Source: Pedobacter sp. FW305-3-2-15-E-R2A2 (lineage in GTDB: Bacteria; Bacteroidota; Bacteroidia; Sphingobacteriales; Sphingobacteriaceae). Taken from it: a stretch of 64,000 nt of DNA. The translations under genes and the position numbers were made by a program. This document shows, piece by piece, positions 8,477 to 16,147 of the stretch (position 1 is its first letter; every line of letters begins with the position of its first letter). The notes under the pieces were generated by a model. That model had not been told where the DNA came from. It saw only the letters and a list, made by a program, of their open reading frames with translations, and searched no databases. Location of the stretch: the NCBI RefSeq assembly GCF_038446955.1, contig NZ_CP151803.1, positions 1,240,001-1,304,000 on the forward strand, written 5' to 3'.

Positions 8477-9295
8477 TCAGACCTGTAAACTCAGTTTAGA
8501 GGGGGTAATGCCATAAGTCTTCTTAAAAGCAAAGGAAAAATGAGAGAGGTCTTTAAAACCGACATCCAGGTAAACATCGGAGACTTTTACACCCTTCTCT
8601 TTGATTAAAAAGTAGGCATCCTGTAAACGTTGCTGTTGAAGCCATTTGTTGGGTGAGGTATTAAAGATCTTTTCGAAATCTCTTTTAAAGGTGGCGAGGC
8701 TTCTTCCGGTCAGGTAAGCATAGCGGTTCAGGTCGACGTTAAATTTATAATTTTCAGTCATGTATGCCTCCAGATCAATTTTTCCGGGTTCATTGAAATC
8801 AAACAGAACATGCTGTAGTGTGGGATTCGTTTCCAGTAAAATCATGACCGCTTCCTTTACCTTCAAACTCGTTAAAGCTTTATTAACGGGCTTGGCTTCA
8901 TCCAGGTAAGGTGTCAGGGAATCCATATAATTCCTGAACAAAGGATTAGGTTTTATAAGCAGTGCATTTTCTCCGCAATAAAGTCCTTTGGCCTGGAGTT
9001 GATGTTCTGCGCTAATGCTACGTAACATTTGCTGGTCCAAAAAAATGGTAACCGATTGAAATACGCCGCCGGGACGAGGTTGTTTTGAAAATCTGGCCAA
9101 ACGGTTTCTCCTGAAGAACCGGAGTTCACCTTCTTCAAAGATTTGTGTTTTACCATCAATAAAGACCTCCATTGTTCCGGAGATATTATAGCCAAGACTA
9201 TGCTCGGCAACGAACTGTTCTCCTGACCTGCTTTTTTGCATATAGCAGGAAAACATAATATCCGGATGTTTCTTTTTTTCTTCTTGCTGGGGCAT
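8477..9295 (-). CDS. AraC-family transcriptional regulator
   Basis: 272 residues. The N-terminal cupin-like part (roughly 15-120; VFIDGKTQIFEEGELRFF) would sense a ligand. The C-terminal double helix-turn-helix (about 170-268) is clear: YAYLTGRSLATFKRDFEK in the first motif and VYLDVGFKDLSHFSFAFK with GITPSKL in the second. It lies just downstream of the SDR gene on the same strand, separated by a hairpin terminator. Two direct repeats of AAAAGCTCA before the SDR promoter make the SDR gene its most likely target (inference). The stop codon sits in the loop of a small CAGGTC/GACCTG hairpin (8470-8485). Confidence 0.9.
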   Translation of the reverse strand: MPQQEEKKKHPDIMFSCYMQKSRSGEQFVAEHSLGYNISGTMEVFIDGKTQIFEEGELRFFRRNRLARFSKQPRPGGVFQSVTIFLDQQMLRSISAEHQLQAKGLYCGENALLIKPNPLFRNYMDSLTPYLDEAKPVNKALTSLKVKEAVMILLETNPTLQHVLFDFNEPGKIDLEAYMTENYKFNVDLNRYAYLTGRSLATFKRDFEKIFNTSPNKWLQQQRLQDAYFLIKEKGVKVSDVYLDVGFKDLSHFSFAFKKTYGITPSKLSLQV

Positions 9296-9327
9296 CTGAA
9301 TTAATCCTTTATAAAAGTAAACAGAAT

Positions 9328-9362
9328 CGGGCTATCCTGAAAATGTCTTTTAGAATAGCCCG
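9328..9362 (-). terminator. Hairpin terminator after the SDR gene
   Basis: CGGGCTAT at 9328-9335 pairs perfectly with ATAGCCCG at 9355-9362, and the inner CTGAAAA/TTTTAG stretch extends the stem. It occupies the gap between the SDR stop and the AraC start, so the two genes are probably separate transcripts. Confidence 0.6.
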
Positions 9363-9372
9363 GTTTTGCAAT

Positions 9373-10260
9373 TTAGTAGTTCTTTAGCTCGGATATTAAT
9401 TTTCCCTCCGGGCTTTCCAGGAAATTTACCGCCTCATTGTGGTCGGTAGAAATACTGGTATTTTCCCACTGCTCTAATTCTGCTTTTTTTGCGGCCTCAG
9501 CACTTTTTACGATGGAGATGGCTTCGCTTCCAAGAATCAGATGTATGGGTGGTTTTGGATGATCCACAAGCTCGATCATCACTTTTGCGGCTTTATCAGG
9601 ATCTCCCATGGGAATGTAATTGCCACTGCTCAGGAATTCCGACATGCGGCCAACTGTAGGTTCATATCCTGCAATTTGGCGGGCAAAACTCATCGATTCA
9701 GTACCCCAATCTGTACGGAATCCCCCAGGTTCTATACAAGTGACATGAATGCCAAGAGGAGAAACTTCTTTAGCCAATGCTTCTGAAAAGCCACCCAATC
9801 CAAATTTTGCAGCCTGGTATATGGTCAGACCTGGTCCGCCCACCCGTCCGCCGACAGAGCTGATTTGAAGAATCCTTCCTGAACCTTGTTGACGCATATA
9901 CGGCAATACTGCACGGGTGATTTCTATAGGCGCATAGAGATTGGTTTCCAGCTGACTGCGGACTTGCTGATCGGTAAAGGCCTCTGCGGCTCCGGTGATG
10001 CCGAATCCGGCATTGTTCACCAGGACATCAATTCTCCCGAAATGAGCCACAGCAGCAACTACAGATTGATAGACCTCATCGTATTCTGTAACATCAAGCT
10101 GTATAGGATAAATCTGATCCGGATATTTTTCAACCAGGTCATTTAATTGTTCTGGTTTCCTGGCTGTCGCGGCAACATAATCGCCATTGGCCAGTACCGC
10201 CGCTGTAAGGCTCCGTCCCAGTCCCCTGGAACTACCTGTAATAAACCAAACTTTTTTCAT
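9373..10260 (-). CDS. Short-chain dehydrogenase/reductase (classical SDR)
   Basis: 295 residues with a complete SDR set: the N-terminal NAD(P)-binding TGSSRGLG (residues 8-15), the structural LVNNAGFG, and the catalytic Ser-Tyr-Lys in QISSVGG and YQAAKFG. The YQAAK motif and the following EVSPLGIHVTCIEPGGFRT are typical of oxidoreductases acting on secondary alcohols or ketones; the substrate is not predictable. It has a promoter-like TACCTTTG box on its strand at 10308-10301 and paired direct repeats upstream, which suggest activation by the adjacent AraC regulator. Confidence 0.92.
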   Translation of the reverse strand: MKKVWFITGSSRGLGRSLTAAVLANGDYVAATARKPEQLNDLVEKYPDQIYPIQLDVTEYDEVYQSVVAAVAHFGRIDVLVNNAGFGITGAAEAFTDQQVRSQLETNLYAPIEITRAVLPYMRQQGSGRILQISSVGGRVGGPGLTIYQAAKFGLGGFSEALAKEVSPLGIHVTCIEPGGFRTDWGTESMSFARQIAGYEPTVGRMSEFLSSGNYIPMGDPDKAAKVMIELVDHPKPPIHLILGSEAISIVKSAEAAKKAELEQWENTSISTDHNEAVNFLESPEGKLISELKNY

Positions 10261-10300
10261 CAGTTATATTGTTATTTAATGGTTCTGAATTTTTCTAAAG

Positions 10301-10308
10301 CAAAGGTA
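10301..10308 (-). promoter_or_regulatory. Candidate -7 box (TACCTTTG) of the SDR gene
   Basis: Read on the minus strand the bases are TACCTTTG, an exact match to the Bacteroidota TAnnTTTG element, 40 bp before the SDR start. No TTG at the usual -33 spacing is present, which fits an activator-dependent promoter. Confidence 0.4.
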
Positions 10309-10336
10309 TACAGGATGAGCGGACGGCGCTTTGTTA

Positions 10337-10367
10337 AAAAGCTCAATCTATTGTGTTGAAAAGCTCA
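10337..10367 (-). promoter_or_regulatory. Two direct repeats AAAAGCTCA, candidate AraC-type operator
   Basis: AAAAGCTCA occurs at 10337-10345 and again at 10359-10367, a 22-bp period (about two helical turns), 28-59 bp upstream of the TACCTTTG box. Direct half-sites at this spacing are the usual layout for AraC-family activators, and such a regulator is encoded next door. Confidence 0.4.
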
Positions 10368-10374
10368 GTTCTTT

Positions 10375-11187
10375 TTATAAATCCATCACGCTGTCCAGAC
10401 CTCTTTTCAGTCCGGTAAAGGAGCTGACCTTTTTGATGGCCAGAAATGCGCCTGTTACATAAGGTTTAGAGCTATTGCCGGCTTCATGTTTCAGGGTCAG
10501 TTTTTCATCAGGCATGCCAAATATGGTTTCCAGTGAGATCACAAATCCGGGAAGCCTCAGGGAATGAACCCGGGTACCATTTAAATCAGCTCCCCTGGTT
10601 TCTTTTACACCCCGGGTGTTTTCAATAGGAACCTGTAATTCCTGTTTTTTAACCTGTGATAAACGGTAAGCCAGTTCTCTCGCACTCCCGCTCGGAGCAT
10701 CAATTTTTCCGGCGCTGGCATAATCGATGATTTCCCAGTTGGACATATATTGGGCCGCCATTTCTGCAAACTTATTTAACAGTACAACACTGATGGCAAA
10801 ATTGCCGACTGCAAGCACGGATTGCTGATGTGCTGTTGCCTTGATTGCTATTTCTTCATAATCTTCATCACTCAGTCCGGAAGTGCCCACCACCACATTT
10901 ACCCCTTTGGCAATGGCCGTCAGGATGTGATGTTTTGCAATGTCAGGTTTGGTGTATTCTACCAAGACATCACAGGGAACCGTTAAGGCTTCTTCTATCG
11001 TAGCGAAAACAGGAATTTTGGTTCCTGTGATGTCCAATACTTCATTTAAACTCTTTCCGGCATGCTGACGGGAAATTGCGGCCACCAGCTCCAGTTCTTC
11101 CGAAATTGCGATTGCTTTAGCGAGTTCTGATCCCGCCCATCCGGTTGCTCCGGCTACACATACTTTTATCTTTGGTTGATTTGCCAT
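10375..11187 (-). CDS. dapB: Dihydrodipicolinate reductase (DapB)-like protein
   Basis: 270 residues. The NAD(P)-binding VAGATGWAGSELAKAI (Gly13, Gly16, Gly19), VVVGTSGLS and AVGNFAISVVLLNKF match 4-hydroxy-tetrahydrodipicolinate reductase of the lysine/diaminopimelate pathway. KIDAPSGSA carries the substrate-binding lysine (Lys161). The paired catalytic histidines found two and three residues before this block in the E. coli enzyme are replaced by Ala157-Ser158 (IIDYASAGK). It therefore belongs to a divergent DapB subfamily whose reaction may or may not be the canonical one. It is followed upstream by a DUF gene on the same strand (45 bp). Confidence 0.8.
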   Translation of the reverse strand: MANQPKIKVCVAGATGWAGSELAKAIAISEELELVAAISRQHAGKSLNEVLDITGTKIPVFATIEEALTVPCDVLVEYTKPDIAKHHILTAIAKGVNVVVGTSGLSDEDYEEIAIKATAHQQSVLAVGNFAISVVLLNKFAEMAAQYMSNWEIIDYASAGKIDAPSGSARELAYRLSQVKKQELQVPIENTRGVKETRGADLNGTRVHSLRLPGFVISLETIFGMPDEKLTLKHEAGNSSKPYVTGAFLAIKKVSSFTGLKRGLDSVMDL

Positions 11188-11232
11188 CTGATTTAAATTA
11201 AATTTTGACTTATCGTTGCTGATCGTTAACGC

Positions 11233-11721
11233 TTAGGTTTCGGCGATTCCTGCCATGGCCACGATTTTATTGTTTTCTAATCTTATCTCCAATCCGTGTT
11301 CTGTGTCTACACCATACCTGATCGGGATTTGCAGGGTATGATTATCCAGAATCCGGATATAGTTGATTTCTTTTAAATGTTGAAAATGTTTGCCAGGGGT
11401 GTTTAGGTTTAATGGCGGTTCTCCGGATTTTGCTTCATCTTCAAAATAATGAGCGTAGCGTTTCTGGTATCTGTTAAACGTTTGTTCTTTGATCGTTATG
11501 ATCGTGGAATCCAGGTGTTCAAGAAAGCTGGAAAAGGTTGCTGCATAGGCGTCTAGTTCTTCTACGGTTGGAGGGGTTTCAATTTCTTCTCCATCCTCAT
11601 CAAACTCTTCTCCTAAAAATACGGTTACTTCCTGCTCGAAATGTGGAATGTTAAAGGTCTTTTCTGCAGAAAATCCGGCCCAGTCTTCTGCCACTTCTCC
11701 CCAAAATTTATGTTTTTCCAT
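11233..11721 (-). CDS. Conserved hypothetical protein, acidic, DUF6985-like
   Basis: 162-residue soluble protein with no signal peptide or membrane helix. Beta-rich ends flank a helical centre: HFEQEVTVFLGEEFDEDGEEI near the N-terminus, then ELDAYAATFSSFLEHL and NRYQKRYAHYFE, and a C-terminal RYGVDTEHGLEIRLENNKIV. The pattern recalls small Bacteroidota proteins of the DUF6985 type, but no function is known and I see no catalytic motif. It starts on the minus strand upstream of the DapB-like gene with a 45-bp gap, so co-transcription is likely. Confidence 0.7.
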   Translation of the reverse strand: MEKHKFWGEVAEDWAGFSAEKTFNIPHFEQEVTVFLGEEFDEDGEEIETPPTVEELDAYAATFSSFLEHLDSTIITIKEQTFNRYQKRYAHYFEDEAKSGEPPLNLNTPGKHFQHLKEINYIRILDNHTLQIPIRYGVDTEHGLEIRLENNKIVAMAGIAET

Positions 11722-12034
11722 GTGCTATATTGTTTTCATATTCAGTACAAGATAGGATTTCACCCGAGGAGAAAATAATGGTTTAAGGAGAAAGAATCAG
11801 ATATGACATTTCGCTGTGCTTAGCAAAGGACAGCGTGATTTAAGCGCTTTTTTCAAGAGACAGGACTGCCGTTGTTAACAGGGCATTAAGACGGGAAAGC
11901 CAATATGATCAATGTGTTAATATTTGTAAACATATGTATACTTATGCTAAACTAATGTTTATCTTTAACCTACTGATCTCTTTAATCATCCCTATTAAAG
12001 AAGAGCTGTGTCATCAAAATAAACACAAAAAATT
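11722..12034. other. 313-bp divergent intergenic region with a weak dyad
   Basis: No coding frame is convincing. An AT-rich stretch holds TAAACAT at 11927-11933 and its complement ATGTTTA at 11955-11961, with ACATATGT and GTATAC palindromes between. It must contain the promoters of both the DUF gene and the phosphodiesterase gene, but I find no exact TAnnTTTG box. Confidence 0.4.
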
Positions 12035-13687
12035 ATGAGAAAAGTAAACCAAATTCAAACTATTCTATTGCTCATCCTGTGTTTTTCAGGAGTTATTTCC
12101 AGTTGTAAACGGGACACCACTACCGAAAGTCCGGGAACGGATGTTAGTCCTAAGCCAAGGAAAGTATTGTTCATCGGTATCGACGGTTTGGTATGGAAAA
12201 CACTTACAGCCGCAAATGCACCAACCTTAAAAGCCTTAATGGATAGCTCCTGGACAAGTACAAATGCATTGGCAGAAATCCCAACCTGGAGCGCTAATGG
12301 ATGGGCTGCCTTGTTAACCGGAACAGGTGTGGCCAAACATAAGGCAAATGAAAATTCTTTTGCAAATGCTGATTTTGGAACCTATCCTTCATTTTTCCAT
12401 GCCATAAAAACGGCTCTTCCAACAGCGAGAACAGGATCAATTGTAACATGGGCTCCTATTAACGACAAAATTATTGAAACTGAGGACATCAGCTTTAAAA
12501 TAAAAGGAGCAGACGACAACCAGACCGAAGCAAGCCTCATCAATGAATTGGGGACCAACAATCCGGATGTGTTGTTCAGTCATTTTGATGATGTCGATCA
12601 TGCGGGGCATGCCTATAATTTTAAACCAGAAACTCCGCAGTATGTTGCTGCGGTTACCCTGATAGATAAACGCGTAGAAAGGATCATCAAAGCACTTAAA
12701 GCAAGGGCAAATTATAAAAATGAAGATTGGCTGATCGTTGTTGCCACGGATCATGGTGGCGATAATTCCCATGGAGGGAGCGGCTATAAGGAGCAAAATG
12801 CTTTTATTATCCTGAACAATAAAGCCATTGCGCCAAAGCTCGTTGCAGGTGAGCCTGAAATCACGATAGAAACCAAACCTAACAAGATAAATACCCTGAA
12901 TTTCCAAAAGGATGTTTATGCCGAATTGCCCGCTTTACCCGGACTTGACCTCAATGCCACCGGAAGCTTTACGCTGGAATTCAGGGTTCGGGCAACCGCT
13001 ATGAACAGCGATCCGGTGATCATTGGAAATAAAAATTGGGCCAATGGCAGAAATAAAGGCATCATCATTTCAAATAATGGTGGAACAATCAGGGCAAACT
13101 TTGGCGATGGGACGACGAACAGGCTTGATGTGGATGGCGTTGACCTTAGGGATCAGAACTGGCATCATGTGGCTATTGTTGTCGACCGGACTTTACAAAA
13201 AGTAACAATGTATGATGGCGGATTGCCTGTTGCGCAAGGAGATATCTCCAAAGTAGGAGACCTGCAAAGCGGTACTGCTTTTAAAATTGCACAGGATGGA
13301 ACAGGAGTTTATAATCCCAATTTTACAGGTAATATCGCCGGAATCCGTGTTTTTAAAACGGCGGTTAACGCAATAGCGATCAGTAATTATGCTTTTACAG
13401 ACCTGAACGAGAATCACCCGAACAAAAGCGACTTGCTGATCTATGCCAAAGGAAATGATAGTACAGGTGCTGTTTATGCAGGAAGCCTTGGGCTCCCTGC
13501 GCTGCCAATCAGAACAAAGAATGGCCTTACAGCAAGCTGGGGGAATATTACGGCGCCTGTTTTTGTTAAAAAGACGACCGATCTTAAAGGCGCTCCACAT
13601 TTGTACGCCGTTGCAGCAACGATTCTTAAATTTTTAGGAGTCGGCATCCCGGCAACCTACGACGGACAATCGTTGATTAACTTCTAA
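12035..13687 (+). CDS. Lipoprotein phosphodiesterase/nucleotide-pyrophosphatase-like protein with inserted LamG domain
   Basis: 550 residues with a lipoprotein signal (ISSC, Cys24). The alkaline-phosphatase-superfamily core is visible as FIGIDGLVW (metal Asp), IPTWSANGWAALLTG (the NPP nucleophile position appears to be Ser), DDVDHAGHAY and VVATDHGGDNSHGG (metal His/Asp). The core is interrupted at about residues 275-465 by a concanavalin-A/LamG-like jelly roll (GSFTLEFRVRA, NWHHVAIVVDR, GNIAGIRVFKTA). The phosphodiesterase fold resumes with PHLYAVAATILKFLG to the end. It should act at the cell surface or in the periplasm, with the LamG part binding a glycan or protein partner. It is a single gene followed by a strong terminator. 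Confidence 0.85.
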   Translation: MRKVNQIQTILLLILCFSGVISSCKRDTTTESPGTDVSPKPRKVLFIGIDGLVWKTLTAANAPTLKALMDSSWTSTNALAEIPTWSANGWAALLTGTGVAKHKANENSFANADFGTYPSFFHAIKTALPTARTGSIVTWAPINDKIIETEDISFKIKGADDNQTEASLINELGTNNPDVLFSHFDDVDHAGHAYNFKPETPQYVAAVTLIDKRVERIIKALKARANYKNEDWLIVVATDHGGDNSHGGSGYKEQNAFIILNNKAIAPKLVAGEPEITIETKPNKINTLNFQKDVYAELPALPGLDLNATGSFTLEFRVRATAMNSDPVIIGNKNWANGRNKGIIISNNGGTIRANFGDGTTNRLDVDGVDLRDQNWHHVAIVVDRTLQKVTMYDGGLPVAQGDISKVGDLQSGTAFKIAQDGTGVYNPNFTGNIAGIRVFKTAVNAIAISNYAFTDLNENHPNKSDLLIYAKGNDSTGAVYAGSLGLPALPIRTKNGLTASWGNITAPVFVKKTTDLKGAPHLYAVAATILKFLGVGIPATYDGQSLINF

Positions 13688-13699
13688 GGAATATTTCAT

Positions 13700-13741
13700 A
13701 AAGCCGGATAAATTTGTAAATTCAAATCGTCCGGCTTTTTT
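13700..13741 (+). terminator. Rho-independent terminator of the phosphodiesterase gene
   Basis: AAAGCCGGA at 13700-13708 pairs with TCCGGCTTT at 13730-13738. An AT-rich inner stem follows the main pairing, and a run of T lies at the 3' side. It begins 12 bp after the stop codon. Confidence 0.8.
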
Positions 13742-13786
13742 GAAAACATGGTACTCACGCCGGTGCTGTACCTTTACCTGTGATTC

Positions 13787-14323
13787 ATGTTTGTATTTGT
13801 AAAAGAAGCGTATCGGAATATAGTACAGACTGGTTCTATCATTGAGAGTTCCCCTTACCTGGCGCGGAAAATGATGCAGTTTATTGATTTTGAAAAGTCA
13901 CTTCAGCTGGTAGAGCTGGGGGCAGGAAAGGGGAGTATCACCGGACACCTGCTGGATAAGATGAATCCTCATTCGAAATTGTCAGGGTTTGAAATGAATA
14001 CGGTACTTTTTGAGGAATTGAAAAAAGAAGAAGATTACCGTTTTGTTCCCATTCATGATGATGTAATGAACATTACGCAGTATTTCAAAGCGGGAAGTGT
14101 GGACTACATCATTTCAGGATTGCCACTGGCGAATATGGGAGGGCTCAAAAAAGCAAGGCTCCTGAACGACTGCTATCAGTTGTTAAAACCAGGAGGTTGT
14201 TACATTCAGTTTCAATACTGTAAAACAGACCTGGCATTGATCAAAAGGAAATTTGAGCAGGTGCATTGCGAATTTACCTTCTTGAATCTTCCTCCTGCGT
14301 TTATTTATTATGCCGAAAAATAA
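13787..14323 (+). CDS. Class I SAM-dependent methyltransferase, phospholipid/rRNA-methylase-like
   Basis: 178 residues. The SAM-binding motif I is LVELGAGKGSITGHLL, the acidic residue ends the second strand (SGFEMN), and DYIISGLPLANM occupies the motif IV position. The opening FVKEAYRNIVQTGSIIESSPYLARKM resembles PmtA-type phospholipid N-methyltransferases and KsgA-like enzymes. The IISGLP stretch fits the phospholipid branch slightly better, but substrate is uncertain. It starts a three-gene same-strand group (gap 30 bp to the next gene) that ends with the formylglycine-generating-enzyme homologue. Confidence 0.75.
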   Translation: MFVFVKEAYRNIVQTGSIIESSPYLARKMMQFIDFEKSLQLVELGAGKGSITGHLLDKMNPHSKLSGFEMNTVLFEELKKEEDYRFVPIHDDVMNITQYFKAGSVDYIISGLPLANMGGLKKARLLNDCYQLLKPGGCYIQFQYCKTDLALIKRKFEQVHCEFTFLNLPPAFIYYAEK

Positions 14324-14353
14324 GAATACCTTTAGGTTTCTATTTAACGCAAT

Positions 14354-15127
14354 ATGACAAGCTTATACTTTAAGAAAATAATAAATAGCTCTCTAATGGC
14401 CGTTTTTATGGCCTCATTGGTTCCTGTTACTGCTTTTTCGCAGGAAGAACTTCCCTGGAAAGAAGCCAGTGCAAGCAGTCAGGCTTACCATAAATACCGG
14501 CAAAAAACTACGATTCCTCCTTATGGATTGGCGAAAGTAAAAAAGCTGATTAGCGGAATCGTATACCTGGAAAATGATGGGGATAATGGAATCTCTGGCT
14601 TGAGCAATAAAGCTTATATGGCGCTCTCACTTAGGGAAAAGTTTACTTACCACATGATTCATGCAGAAGTTTCCAGTCAGAATTGCGACGTGAGCCCACC
14701 TATTCTCGACGAGGATAAAAAAATATTCGGAAATCTTCCTGATGCTTTTGACGAAGCTGCCTGGAGCGAAAGACAGGAAAATTTTCTCGTTAGCAACAGA
14801 GATTCTGTACTGGCATTGATCAAGGCATCTGTTAGCCGGACAAATAGGGTTGGCTTAAATTATAAGGCCGCTATTGTTCAGGTAAATGGAAGAGCGCTCA
14901 TTCCTTTCTTAATCGAAACCTATAAGCGCGACCAGAAAGATTATGATATTTTAACTGTGCTGATGTTACTGATGAAAAAAGGAGAATATAAACCCTTTAT
15001 GACCTCCGCTTCATTTGTCAAATTATATGGCTCAAAAAGCACCTATCTTAGTTTTATCGACCACAATAAAGCCAATGAAGAACTGATCATCAACCGGGCA
15101 ACGGCATTTTACAATGGGCATAAATAA
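14354..15127 (+). CDS. Secreted protein of unknown function
   Basis: 257 residues with a signal peptide ending VPVTAFSQ near residue 30. I do not recognise the family. The mature part is mostly helical with few motifs: PPYGLAKVKKLISGI, KAYMALSLREKFTYHMIHAE and a single Cys in SSQNCDVSPP. Its last 14 bases overlap the start of the formylglycine-generating-enzyme homologue, so the two are translationally coupled and probably act in the same compartment. No paralogue is visible in the window. Confidence 0.7.
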   Translation: MTSLYFKKIINSSLMAVFMASLVPVTAFSQEELPWKEASASSQAYHKYRQKTTIPPYGLAKVKKLISGIVYLENDGDNGISGLSNKAYMALSLREKFTYHMIHAEVSSQNCDVSPPILDEDKKIFGNLPDAFDEAAWSERQENFLVSNRDSVLALIKASVSRTNRVGLNYKAAIVQVNGRALIPFLIETYKRDQKDYDILTVLMLLMKKGEYKPFMTSASFVKLYGSKSTYLSFIDHNKANEELIINRATAFYNGHK

Positions 15128-15986
15128 AGCAATTTTTCTGCTGCGCTCCCAAACCTGTTTATGTTTGTTGGTAAGTGTACTGCTGGTGACGGTTTCATTT
15201 TCTAAACTGAAAGCGCAACCGGATAGTGGTTTGGTGAAAATTCCTGCGGGGACCTATTCTATCGGCGGACAGACCCATCAGCTCAACCCTTTAAGAAAGA
15301 TCAGTCTTGCGGCTTTCTATATTGGGAAGACAGAAATGACGAACCTTCAGTTTGAGGAATTTGTCAGGGCTACAGGCTATAAAACCGATGCAGAGCGATT
15401 GGGAAATGCGATGGTTTTTGAACCGGGACTGGCTGAATTCAAATGGCTTAGAGATAGCACTGCCTTTTGGCGCTTTCCCAATGGAAAAGGAAGAGGAGGA
15501 ATTGAAAATAAAATGAATCACCCGGTAACCAGCATCAGCTATGCAGATGCCGAAGCCTATTGTAAATGGGCAAAAGTAAGGTTACCTACTTTGGATGAAT
15601 GGGAGGTTGCTTCCCGTGCAGGCGCTAAAAGTACCTATTTCTGGGGCGAAGATCAGGAGCAAATCGGGACTTATGCCAATATCTGGAATGCCCGGGACCA
15701 CCTGACTGCAGATGTTTCGGATGGATATATGTATACTTCGCCGGTGGCTGGTTTTAAAGCCAATGCTTTCGGATTATACGATATGTATGGAAATGTGTTT
15801 GAGTTCTGTGAAGGCGGTTTAAAGAATGATCCTAAAAAGCGGAAGGTAGTACATGCCCGTGGAGGATCCTGGTGGTGCAGCAGGAATTCCTGCGGATTCT
15901 TTAATTCTGTAGATATTGGAAGGGTAAGTCCTCATGCATCGTTTAGCAACCAGGGATTCCGGATTGCTAAAACAACGCTGGACTAG
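15114..15986 (+). CDS. Secreted formylglycine-generating enzyme (SUMF1/EgtB superfamily) homologue
   Basis: 290 residues with a signal peptide (hydrophobic 16-32, ending SKLKAQ). The whole FGE-sulfatase domain is present: IGKTEMTNLQFEEFVRATG, PVTSISYADAEAYCKWA, RLPTLDEWEVASRAG, YGNVFEFCEGG and a C-terminal RGGSWWCSRNSC. Cys255 and Cys260 are five residues apart, matching the copper-binding active-site cysteine pair of genuine formylglycine-generating enzymes (CHRSYC in the human protein). Many bacterial family members lack this pair, so real oxidase activity on C-x-P-S/T-R sulfatases is plausible. The two sulfatases at 1.2 and 3.6 kb are candidate clients. Its start overlaps the upstream gene by 14 bp. 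Confidence 0.85.
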   Translation: MGINKAIFLLRSQTCLCLLVSVLLVTVSFSKLKAQPDSGLVKIPAGTYSIGGQTHQLNPLRKISLAAFYIGKTEMTNLQFEEFVRATGYKTDAERLGNAMVFEPGLAEFKWLRDSTAFWRFPNGKGRGGIENKMNHPVTSISYADAEAYCKWAKVRLPTLDEWEVASRAGAKSTYFWGEDQEQIGTYANIWNARDHLTADVSDGYMYTSPVAGFKANAFGLYDMYGNVFEFCEGGLKNDPKKRKVVHARGGSWWCSRNSCGFFNSVDIGRVSPHASFSNQGFRIAKTTLD

Positions 15987-16096
15987 CTTTAGTCAGCTTT
16001 TTTACAAAATAATCAAAATATTTTCTGTTTCTGTGTAACGTTTTGCTTTAGAAGCTTGTCTTATGTACAGATAACCCCTAATCATTAACAACCATT

Positions 16097-16131
16097 CACA
16101 TACGTTCAGGATATGCTTAAAAGCGTATGTG
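16097..16131. promoter_or_regulatory. Perfect 8-bp inverted repeat before the receptor gene
   Basis: CACATACG at 16097-16104 and CGTATGTG at 16124-16131, with a 19-bp spacer, end 16 bp before the ATG at 16148. This could be an operator or a 5'-leader hairpin that hides the start region. Confidence 0.35.
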
Positions 16132-16147
16132 GCAAAATTATGTCTGT

